Positions 1-12,055 of a stretch of DNA of 14,469 nucleotides are shown piece by piece. The stretch covers positions 9,760 to 24,228 of the forward strand of contig MSJI02000076.1 in NCBI GenBank assembly GCA_001931905.2, given 5' to 3'. The notes beneath the pieces are model-generated. The model was given only the letters and a program-made list of their open reading frames with translations. It did not search any database and was not told where the DNA came from. A program made the translations under genes and the position numbers. Every line of letters starts with the position of its first letter. Position 1 is the stretch's first letter. The DNA comes from Cladosporium sp. IMV 00045. Taxonomy: Eukaryota; Ascomycota; Dothideomycetes; Cladosporiales; Cladosporiaceae.

Positions 1-41
1 AAAAAAAAAAAAAAAAAAAAAAAAAAGGAAAAAAAAAAAAA
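1..41. repeat. A-rich low-complexity tract
   Basis: The window opens with 26 A residues, then GG, then 13 more A residues. This is simple-sequence DNA. It could be a mononucleotide repeat, the tail of a retroposed element lying outside the window, or an assembly edge. Nothing in the window decides between these. Confidence 0.8.
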
Positions 42-427
42 GGCAGCCACCATATGATATTATCATGTCTAGGCAGTACCCAAAGGCGCTTTGTCAGGAC
101 AAGGCATCGCTCAAGCAATTCTTTCTTGGCCAGATCGGATAACCCGGGTAGCGGTCAATCGCTCCTCCACTCTGCCAATGCCTCGAGGCGATGCTTGACT
201 GCCGCAAGACCCATGCGCGCCATACTCGCCTTCGACCTCAGCATCGTCACGACCGTCATCGCTTTTAAGCTAGTGGTAGTATCAAGTTTGAGGGATTTTT
301 CAATCTACTCACGAAAAAGAGAGGACCCTTCGAGGGTTCGTCGGATATCTCAAATAGATTCCCTAGCCTGTTGGACGGAAACGGTGCTCTGAAGGACGAG
401 CTTCTTTCATGTTTGCTTCGGTGCATC
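41..427 (-). pseudogene. possible decayed minus-strand gene fragment, unknown family
   Basis: No family is recognised. On the minus strand an open stretch from about 427 to 266 (with an ATG at 427) ends in LILPLA and a stop. A neighbouring frame holds a 49-codon stretch (304 to 158) of helical, protein-like composition, containing TTSLKAMTVVTML and GLAAVKHRLEALAEW. This second stretch is bounded by TAG at 307-305 and TGA at 157-155. After that TGA the same frame stays open into the T-rich edge (LAKKELLERCLVLTKRLW). A frame change near 305 plus one in-frame TGA would explain a broken gene. A GTGAGT near 311-306 could instead be a splice donor, so an unrecognised spliced gene is possible. All of this rests on composition and chance is a real alternative. 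Confidence 0.22.
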
Positions 428-428
428 A

Positions 429-448
429 CGCGAGAGAATTGTCTCGCG
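429..448. repeat. 20-bp GC-rich inverted repeat (hairpin-capable)
   Basis: Arms CGCGAGA (429-435) and TCTCGCG (442-448) are perfect complements separated by the six bases GAATTG, which is itself nearly palindromic. It lies about 260 bp beyond the E2 stop codon and just upstream of the possible minus-strand fragment. It could be a chance palindrome. No terminator or element end can be assigned. Confidence 0.5.
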
Positions 449-705
449 CTTTATACCGCCAGCCAAACCACGAAGCCAATAACTTGCCCTATTCTGGTAT
501 TGTCTTTTCCAAACCTCATATATTCTCAGGTATCCACACCAAGACATCCCACGCCCCGCAAAGCCTCAAACAATATCCTCAAAAGGCCTACGGTATAACC
601 CCACAAGACACCAGCCAGAAAGCTTGCCATAGCCTCAAAATGAAACGCCTTCCTTCCATCCAGCTCTAGTAATATCCACACTGCTTTTCCTGAACATGCC
701 TCCTA

Positions 706-1510
706 CTATTCCCAAGCACTCTCCATACTATCACGCACACACCTCCTCACCCTCCTCTTGAACTCCTTCCTATCCTCCCGCCAAAGCTTGCCGGCCTCGA
801 TGTTCGCCGCGCTCTCGTCGTTCGGGCTGCCGAGCATGCTGATGACGGACAGCAGGATGGACTCTGGGGATTGCACGGGCGACCAGCGCTCGCTGGCGCT
901 TTCGTAGCCGTACTGGTCGTCTTCGGGCGGATGGAGGATGGAGATGCAGACTTCGCCGTTTTCGTAGACTGGACATGGAGGTGTTAGTCGGAGGCGGTTG
1001 GGGGAGGGTTGTGGTAATTTTGGTTGATCGGACCGGTGGCTTACCATTAGGGTGGAAGATTGGAGTTTCGAACTTCATCTTTGGTGGGTAGAGAGGGTAG
1101 TTTTGAGGGAAGGTCATCTTTGCTCTGAAGCAGCCGCCTAGCAGTGCTGTTAGCCATGCTCCTGGAAGTTTCAAACACAATCTCCCCCCAATTCCTCTAC
1201 ATTCCCGTTGTCCAAGATCCCAAAGACGGACGTACCGCACCCAGCGAGCTCCCACAGAAACATTCATCCAGATAGCCAGCTCTTGCAACCAAACCTCGTC
1301 GATCTTTCTTTCTCACTCACCTCCGTACAAGCTATCCTGGTCATCGCTCAGCATGAGCATGACCTCCCATTCGAACACACTGCTCCCCACAAGTCCACAA
1401 CTAATGCCAGGAATGTCCTTGTCGGTTTGGATCTGCTTGAACTGCTTGGCGAGTAGTAGGGCGGCGCTTGACTGGCCGCCTGAGGGCGAGTTTGTGTTGT
1501 TTCGGTCCAT
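706..1510 (-). CDS. ubc15: E2 ubiquitin-conjugating enzyme, UBE2G1/Ubc15 type
   Basis: Three exons: 1321-1510, 1045-1137 and 706-968 (join read on the minus strand), giving 181 residues. Both introns are phase 1. The protein has the complete UBC fold: an N-terminal helix (SSAALLLAKQFKQI, 14-27), the PLYPPKMKF strand (78-86), HPN (92-94) and the active-site Cys102 in NGEVCISILH. Directly after the cysteine is the acidic loop HPPEDDQYGYES (107-118), which is diagnostic of the Cdc34/Ubc7/UBE2G branch. The C-terminal EFKRRVRRCVRDS and the ALLL N-terminus resemble UBE2G1 and S. pombe Ubc15 more than UBE2G2/Ubc7. By family it accepts ubiquitin from E1 and passes it to substrates with an E3, classically building Lys48 chains; this is known of the family, not shown here. 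There is no membrane segment. The coding strand moves from C-rich at the 5' end to G-rich at the 3' end. Confidence 0.95.
969..1044 (-). other. ubc15 intron 2 (76 nt)
   Basis: The donor is GTAAGC at 1044-1039, the branch site ACTAAC is at 988-983, and the acceptor is CAG ending at 969. It is phase 1. Joining gives FHPN-VYENGEVC across the active-site region. Confidence 0.92.
1138..1320 (-). other. ubc15 intron 1 (183 nt)
   Basis: The donor is GTGAGT at 1320-1315, the branch site GCTAAC is at 1154-1149, and the acceptor is TAG ending at 1138. It is phase 1. Joining restores LYGG-GCFRAKMTFP, which matches the E2 fold without a gap. Confidence 0.9.
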
Positions 1511-2592
1511 ATTGAAGGGTAAAATTAGAAGCGCAACACCAGCTTTCGGTTGATGTGTAGACTGTGTCGGGAAGTAGTCCTCGGAAGGTGCTTATATTTT
1601 TGGTAGGAGCTGTACTGTGCCCTCGAGGACTTCTGCCGGCAGCTTTGCGTCACGGCAGGTGCAGCTCGGATTGTAGGGTCTTTTTCTCTCTGCCGAGTTG
1701 ATCACCAAGGTGGCGGTTTCTTATTTTGCTAATGGACAATGGGGAGTGCAATTCTAAGCAGCTCCTCTACACCTCGTTGATACAACATTGTACACCTGTT
1801 CATTTCTGTGCAAACAAACGATGATTCACACGTAGGTAATTAATTGCCAGCGTGGACTCGGTCAAAAAAGCCTCCTCGCAATCGACGCGAGCTTGCTTCT
1901 TTGGGGAGCCGAGGCATCTCAGCTTCACTTTTGCAGCCCGGTATGCCGCTGTTCTTCGCCATCACTTCACTTCCTTCGAGAAACTTATCAGAATGGCATC
2001 ATGGGTGATCCGGACAGACTTGAGAGGATCATGATCTCTGTCATAAGCCTTCCGATGACATTTGCTTCTGCTCTTGCTTGATTGGCATTTTGACTTCACA
2101 GCTGGCGGTGCATGCCAACCACAACCAGGTGTTGGACCGGAACTCCAAATAAAGCATCCACATTGATATAACAGCTTCAATCGTACCGCGAGTACTCTTC
2201 TGGGAAGCCGATGATCTGCATTTCCTGCACTAACAAGAGGCATTTTTCAGCCAAATCTGATTCAAGTCTAAATGTCAGCCTCATGCTTACTCTCCACAGC
2301 GTTGACCAAACCGAGGATCCGTTTTCCTTGGTTCCATCCTACCAGGATACAGAGAGTGACGTGGTATTCCTTGTCTTTTCACTACCAGCTAGTGCTGACG
2401 AAACGCCAAACATGAGACGAAGCCAATCCGGCATGCTATGGACGCCTTGCCGGAAATAAGGGCGAAGCTATACAATGACTACTTATGAACTTCTATAACA
2501 TATAGTCTTCCATCTCGGCTTCAAACCAATCTACCTGCCGTACTAAACAACCAGCAGCACAATCAGTCCACCATTCTAACCACAACCCCAAA
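1511..2592. other. divergent intergenic region, no gene seen
   Basis: This 1082-bp stretch separates the divergent E2 and sulfotransferase-like genes and must carry both promoters. It contains only short open frames (at most about 90 codons, several without ATG) whose translations look like noncoding sequence. I see no splice-linked coding pattern, tRNA or repeat. The last 60 bases before 2593 are rich in C and A, as in many fungal 5' leaders. Confidence 0.6.
1592..1600 (-). promoter_or_regulatory. possible TATA element of ubc15
   Basis: Read on the minus strand this is AAATATAAG, roughly 80-90 nt upstream of the E2 start codon, a plausible distance for a TATA element. It is the only such match close to the gene. 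It is a motif match only. Confidence 0.25.
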
Positions 2593-3507
2593 ATGCCATC
2601 CCCCACCTCCCCACCTCCAGACCACGTCTTCGACCCCGGCGACATGGCCTCCCTCCCCTACCAAACCACCATCAACCGTCGCCACGCCACCCGCACCGTC
2701 CCCCTCCGCGTCCTCTGCCTCGGCCTCTCACGCACCGGCACCGTCTCCCTACGCCAAGCCCTGGTCCGCCTAGGCTACAAAGAAACCTACCACTTCGCGA
2801 GCGTGCTGCAAGAGAACCCCCTCGACGCCCTGCTCTGGACCGAAGCGCTCGAAGCGAAATTCCTCGGCCTCGGCACCCCCTACGGCAAGGCGGAATGGGA
2901 CGCGCTGCTCGGCCACTGCCAGGCGGTGACGGACGCGCCGTGCTCGATCTTTTATCAGGAATTGCTAGCCGCGTACCCGGATGCGAAAGTCATTCTGACG
3001 GAAAGGGAGAGTGCGGACGAGTGGTTTGGGTCGCAGATGAGGACGCTCGTTCCTTACGCCAGCGGGCTGGTGCCGAGGACGTGGTGGGGGAGGGTGATGG
3101 CGGTTTTTTCGCCGCTGGATAGGACGATGGTACGCTTGAATGAGCTGATTGTGTTTCACACGCCGGTTTTTAGGACGTTGTGGGATGATTATCATCAGGG
3201 GACGGAGAGGGGGAAGCGGGTTTATGAGGACTATAATGCGGAGATCAAGAGGATTGTGCCGGCGGAGAGACTGCTGGTGTTGAATGTTAAGGAGGGGTGG
3301 GTGCCGTTATGTGAGTTTCTGGGTGAGGAGGTTCCTGTGGGTGAGGAATTTCCGAGAAGGAATGGGGAAGCTGCGTTTGTGAGGAATAATCAGCAGTTTG
3401 TGAGGTTTGTGCAGGCTGCGGTGAGGAGGAATATGGCGGTTGTTGGTGCTGGTGTGGTTGGTGTTTTGGCGCTTGGCGTGGCGGGATTTATGGCGAGGAG
3501 GAGGTGA
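2593..3507 (+). CDS. fungal P-loop sulfotransferase-like protein with C-terminal membrane anchor
   Basis: A single exon of 304 residues. A P-loop-like motif, CLGLSRTGTVSL (42-53), is followed by a second nucleotide or sulfonate-binding element, VILTERESADEW (133-144), with the Arg/Trp spacing of the fungal Sulfotransfer_4-type family. These proteins are often mislabelled NAD-dependent epimerases. The substrate is unknown; PAPS-dependent transfer is an inference from the fold only. The C-terminus has a hydrophobic segment, about 281-300, ending in ARRR, which looks like a tail anchor facing the cytosol. The start ATG at 2593 has A at -3; an in-frame ATG at 2644 (Met18) would keep the whole domain. 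The 5' part is strongly C-rich and the 3' part G-rich: 33 C to 11 G in 2701-2760, against 5 C to 29 G in 3421-3480. It is convergent with the RidA-like gene. Confidence 0.88.
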   Translation: MPSPTSPPPDHVFDPGDMASLPYQTTINRRHATRTVPLRVLCLGLSRTGTVSLRQALVRLGYKETYHFASVLQENPLDALLWTEALEAKFLGLGTPYGKAEWDALLGHCQAVTDAPCSIFYQELLAAYPDAKVILTERESADEWFGSQMRTLVPYASGLVPRTWWGRVMAVFSPLDRTMVRLNELIVFHTPVFRTLWDDYHQGTERGKRVYEDYNAEIKRIVPAERLLVLNVKEGWVPLCEFLGEEVPVGEEFPRRNGEAAFVRNNQQFVRFVQAAVRRNMAVVGAGVVGVLALGVAGFMARRR

Positions 3508-3764
3508 TTGCTGATTCTTCATAGGACGTTGGAGGTATTTGAAAAAGCAGGTAGGCTTGACAAAGCACCATCGATGATCCAGATGCTGTTACAACCACGC
3601 CGTGCACACTTTTCATTCCTTCCTTTAGAAGTTCCCAGAAGCGTTTGGTCGATGCGCGTTGAAGAAGAAGTAAACTTCGACAGGACCTACCAAACAATCC
3701 GTTATAGATACCAAACCCTCCTCATCGTCAGACCAGATCCCATCACCCCATCCCCATCCCTCCC

Positions 3765-4260
3765 TCAACCAACCCAAGCCTCAACCTCAATCTCCACCCT
3801 CATATCCTCCAACGCCAGATTCGCAACGCCAATCTCCGTCCAAATCGGCCCATGCGCCTCCCCACACCACTTCTTGAAACACCCCACCATAATCCCCGTG
3901 ACTTCCTCGTTCAAATTGAGGTGCAGACTACGCACGCTGTAGACTTCACTCCAACCTTTGCCGCCGGCGGATTTGAGCGCGAGCTCGACGTTGGCGAAGG
4001 CCTGGTCGATTTCGGTGGCGAGGTCGCTGGAGATGGTTATCGGGTCGGTTTTGGTGGGGTCCCAGCCGCCTGTGGTGGTTGTAGATCGTTAGCTGGAAGG
4101 AGAGGAGTGGGAGGGATTTGGGATATCATTCTCTGATGCTCTACGTGCCTTGGCCGGATATCTTAATTGTGTTGCCGATGCGCACCGCCTGGCTGTAGTG
4201 GAGGTTTTCTTGGGCCCAGACGCCGATGTCTGGGTAGGTGGAGAACTTGGGCTGGGACAT
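3765..4260 (-). CDS. RidA/YjgF/YER057c/UK114-fold protein
   Basis: Two exons, 4149-4260 and 3765-4069, giving 138 residues, the usual length for the family. N-terminal HYSQAVRIGNTIKISGQGG (about 21-39) is the first beta strand pair and turn of the fold. QAFANVELALKSAGG is the long helix, and RVEIEVEAWVG is the last strand. Family members form trimers; RidA proper hydrolyses reactive enamines or imines from PLP enzymes. Here the stretch just before the last strand reads HGPIWTEIGVANLALEDM and shows no arginine where RidA places its substrate-carboxylate-binding Arg. It therefore probably belongs to one of the non-RidA subfamilies with unknown substrate. That alignment was made by eye. The second exon is in frame only if the intron begins with GC. 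The gene is divergent from eaf1 (562 bp apart). Confidence 0.88.
4070..4148 (-). other. probable GC-AG intron of the RidA-like gene (79 nt)
   Basis: The exon ends CAAG, followed by GCACGT at 4148-4143. The branch site GCTAAC is at 4093-4088 and the acceptor CAG ends at 4070. This phase 1 junction yields SGQGGWDP, as expected for the family. The nearby GT at 4144-4143 leaves the wrong frame with this acceptor, and with the upstream CAG acceptor it meets a TAA at once. Confidence 0.8.
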
Positions 4261-4822
4261 GCTTGCTGTATTGGCTTTGGAAAGAGGGTCGAGAGTGTTG
4301 AGGTGAAGGGATGGCTCTGTTTCTAACCTTCTTCTACTTGACCTGCCATGTGTTTATATATTGCCTGATCTCGGCCACGGGACATGATTGGATTTGTAAT
4401 GGGGCGTGTCTCGAGGGAAGTCAGCACGAAGTTTCGTGCGAATGGGGAGTCATCTAGATCGCTTGATTCCCAAGACCTGAAAAGGACGTGCTGGTGGTGG
4501 CGCTCAGATGTGCATTCATTGGAGCGAGCATGATTGTTAATGTTCAGCCATGGGCCTTGAGCAAACCCCACCTCCCACGTTCTGACCTGCTAGCGCCGTT
4601 GTGAATGGTGGAGACGATCGGCCAGCCCTAGCCTCAGGTAGCCTACACAGCGCATCCGCCTCGCCTTTGTCTTTGTCCCATACACTCCCAACATTACACT
4701 CCCTTTGCTGCTGAGACACTCTCTCCTTCATTGCTTCTGTGTCTCTTATTGCCACATTCACAGCCATTCATTCAATCCAAGACAGCCTATTCCATCCAAC
4801 ACTGCCTACAACCAACAGCGTC
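4261..4822. other. divergent intergenic region between RidA-like gene and eaf1
   Basis: 562 bp holding two divergent promoters. The short minus-strand frames here have no family resemblance. The last 120 bases before 4823 are pyrimidine-rich and, from 4739 to 4822, free of ATG, consistent with the eaf1 leader. No clear TATA or known factor site was recognised. Confidence 0.6.
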
Positions 4823-6280
4823 ATGGCCGCCGCCCTCGCGCCGGCTTCGGCCATCGACCTCAAATCCTCAAACACCTACTCCGTTCGTCTGGGAGCCAGT
4901 ATCCTCCAAGAAAACGGGACTAAGAGATATCGAAATGTCCGGTACAATTACAGACCGCAGTCGGCACAGGGAGCGACCCTTTCAACCAAGTTATTTCCTG
5001 GCAAGCAGCCCAACACCAGCTCGCTGTCAGTGAAAGAGGGAGGCAAAGAATGGGAGTACACTGGCCGGCATAAAGAACCCGAGGGCGTGTATGTGCTGGT
5101 CGTCAGCGGAGACGGAAAGAAAGTTGCTACGCTGGAGAAGTTGGGAAGTTCGCATGCCGTGAACCTGGCTCGCTCACCAGAGGACAACGATGCGGACAGC
5201 CTTGCGCGAAAACACCCCTATCTTCCGGATGACGAGAGCGATCGTGAAGACGACAGCATGTTTGGAGACGAAAGCGATACAGAAGACGCAGCGCCCGACG
5301 CCAGCAATCCATTCGACTTTCGACATTTCCTGACATCCGTTCAAGAAGAACCACAGCGTGAAGAGCCATCCTCACAACCCAACAAAAGCACAGTCGTAAC
5401 ACCAACACCTCACCATCAAAGGACACCAACGGTCACCCCAATTCCGAGATCCGCCAAACCAACACCCGCCTCCACCGCAGCAAAGAAGCGCAAAACGCCC
5501 TCCGCCGGAGCAACACGGCCAAACCCCAAACGAGTCAGAGCAGGCGAAGACCCTCAACCGACAAACACCCCCTCCTCCAAACCTCCAGCCTCCAAACCAT
5601 CATCCACACCCGTCCCCGAAGTCCGCATCGACCGCAAAGCCTCTCTCCGCGCACCGCCCGCCCCTTCAATCGAGCAGCCCTCATCCCAAACCTCTCTCCC
5701 CTCAAACGAGAACGGAGACGAAGACGACGGCGAGCTCATCCTGGAAAACTCGACCGACACGAAACAAAATCCCGCCAACCTCTCCGCAATGTCCCTCGCC
5801 CTCTCCGGCGCCCTCGGCAACCGCGGCGCGGGACCCATCAGCCTGCGCTCCGCCGCCTCCTCGCCAGCCAGTGCGCTCAATTCCCCCCATCTCACCAACG
5901 CCGCCAACGCGGAAGGCAAAGAATTCGAGTTCGGTGGCGAAAGCAGTCCGGAGGGCGAACAGCACGAGTTCGAGTTCGTCGATAATGACGACGATGACGA
6001 AGAGGATGTTGGTGGCGAAGGCGACGCAGGGGACTCACAACTCCAAAGCCCGCCCCGTCAGCGACCTCAATCTCCCAAGCCAGCACCGCCTCCTCCTGCC
6101 GCCGCCGCGCAGCCGCGATCGCGCAGGGCGAGTTTGGCCATTCAGGGCGCTGCCGACGACGAGGACGATATGGAAGCGCAGCTCGCGCTGGCCATGGCGG
6201 CGGATGAGGAGGATGATGAGCCCGCCGCGCCGCTGGGGAGGGTGGATGAGAGTGACGAGGACGTCAGCGAGGAGGAGTGA
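4823..6280 (+). CDS. eaf1: ELL-associated factor (EAF), RNA polymerase II elongation cofactor
   Basis: One exon, 485 residues, from the first ATG of the frame; the frame extends upstream only through non-ATG codons. Residues about 10-115 form the EAF N-terminal domain, with RYRNVRYNYRP (about 35-45) and GVYVLVVSGDGKKVATLEKL (88-107). By family, this domain binds ELL-type elongation factors and stimulates Pol II elongation in the nucleus. The rest looks disordered: an acidic patch (136-155, DDESDREDDSMFGDESDTED), a long Pro/Ser/Thr-rich linker, basic clusters KKRK (221-224) and PKRVR (235-239) that could be a nuclear signal, then acidic runs. The final 42 residues contain a short Ala/Leu helix flanked by acids (MEAQLALAMAADEE). 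An acidic C-terminus fits the activation region of animal EAFs. The gene ends tail-to-tail with ARO1. Confidence 0.88.
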   Translation: MAAALAPASAIDLKSSNTYSVRLGASILQENGTKRYRNVRYNYRPQSAQGATLSTKLFPGKQPNTSSLSVKEGGKEWEYTGRHKEPEGVYVLVVSGDGKKVATLEKLGSSHAVNLARSPEDNDADSLARKHPYLPDDESDREDDSMFGDESDTEDAAPDASNPFDFRHFLTSVQEEPQREEPSSQPNKSTVVTPTPHHQRTPTVTPIPRSAKPTPASTAAKKRKTPSAGATRPNPKRVRAGEDPQPTNTPSSKPPASKPSSTPVPEVRIDRKASLRAPPAPSIEQPSSQTSLPSNENGDEDDGELILENSTDTKQNPANLSAMSLALSGALGNRGAGPISLRSAASSPASALNSPHLTNAANAEGKEFEFGGESSPEGEQHEFEFVDNDDDDEEDVGGEGDAGDSQLQSPPRQRPQSPKPAPPPPAAAAQPRSRRASLAIQGAADDEDDMEAQLALAMAADEEDDEPAAPLGRVDESDEDVSEEE

Positions 6281-6653
6281 TGTCTCGAGAGTGCTTGCGG
6301 GATTTTTTTTGGAGATATCCATTCGCACGCTTACTGCTGTTTTGTCATAGTTGGATTGGATAATCAGTGTCCAAGGTCATGTTTGGAGATTGACCGATCA
6401 GGTGTCTTGGAGAAACTATAACGCAGCCGTGCGATCTTACCTATCGTCTGATTCTGAGGCTAGAGGACGATCTACTCGAAAAGGTGGTTGGAATATTCTC
6501 GATATACTTTCAGCGTCTATACCCATACATAGTACTACATTTCAAGAAGCCAACGGAATTCCTGCCAGCCCGAGATATTTCCATGCAACGCTTCTCATCA
6601 CAAGACCGAGACTTCTCCTAGGTCAAGACCAAAAGAAAGGGAAAAAGAAGTCA
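6281..6653. other. convergent intergenic region, 3' ends of eaf1 and ARO1
   Basis: 373 bp between two stop codons. It contains a run of eight T at about 6303-6310 and an A/G-rich stretch near 6634-6650, which may help 3' end formation of the two genes. No canonical AATAAA stands out on either strand and no coding frame is supported. Confidence 0.6.
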
Positions 6654-11610
<4,957 letters not shown>

Positions 11611-11623
11611 GCAAGGCTGGTGT

Positions 11624-11635
11624 CTAGGAGATCAT
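11624..11635 (-). promoter_or_regulatory. minimal upstream ORF (Met-Ile-Ser-stop) in ARO1 leader
   Basis: ATG ATC TCC TAG lies 13 nt upstream of the longer uORF. The ATG has a pyrimidine-rich context (TTGCC just before it). It could affect scanning only if included in the mRNA. Confidence 0.3.
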
Positions 11636-11731
11636 GGCAAGAGTTTCAACGATTGTTCTGCGCTTTGTCGATTTGAATTATTTGTGGTCCCTAAGCAAAT
11701 GCGGAGAGCTGGTTCGTTTCTACGGGCGGGT

Positions 11732-11760
11732 CGAGTCATCCTCGACAACCTGACGACTCA
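11732..11760. promoter_or_regulatory. pair of Gcn4/CpcA-like sites upstream of ARO1
   Basis: CGAGTCA (11732-11738) and CGACTCA (11754-11760) each differ from the palindrome TGA(C/G)TCA by one base. Read on the minus strand they are TGACTCG and TGAGTCG. They lie about 250-275 nt before the ARO1 start. Cross-pathway control by Gcn4/CpcA of amino-acid genes, including aromatic synthesis, is established in fungi; its action here is inferred. Confidence 0.35.
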
Positions 11761-12055
11761 CACTGGCCGTGCACCCTTTGGGATGAACTTTTAGCCCGCC
11801 AAATTCATCTCATCGCCTCCGCAGGTCGGCGGTCCAAGAAAGCAGGCACGTGCCAATGGTGCATTATTGAGTGCCGCCAAAGTCCACCTGCAAGTGAGGC
11901 ACATACTTACGGCATTTGATTGCGTTGATTAAGGTAGTGAAATGTGTAGAATATCCGAAAGCGCTCTTTCATAATGATACACTGGACGCCTTTCTGGCAT
12001 CTGATGCAGTAATAGTAACTATACAATTCCTTGCCTCCTGTCCACCACATCCCAT

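Noticed and set aside
1709..1717. A proteasome-type promoter element (PACE, GGTGGCAAA) upstream of the E2 gene
   Set aside because: GGTGGCGGT matches only the first six bases.
1852..2459. Small genes in the 1.1-kb intergenic region
   Set aside because: The frames are short, overlap on both strands, some lack ATG, and none shows domain-like composition.
4143..4148. Ordinary GT donor (ACGTAG) for the RidA-like intron
   Set aside because: With the CAG acceptor at 4070 it shifts the frame, and with the upstream CAG acceptor it reads straight into TAA.
4739..4822. A 28-residue N-terminal extension of EAF
   Set aside because: It begins at GTG and contains no ATG. The first ATG at 4823 precedes the whole EAF domain.
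2593..6280. A secondary-metabolite cluster built around the sulfotransferase-like and RidA-like genes
   Set aside because: There is no synthase, transporter or pathway regulator, and the neighbours are housekeeping genes.
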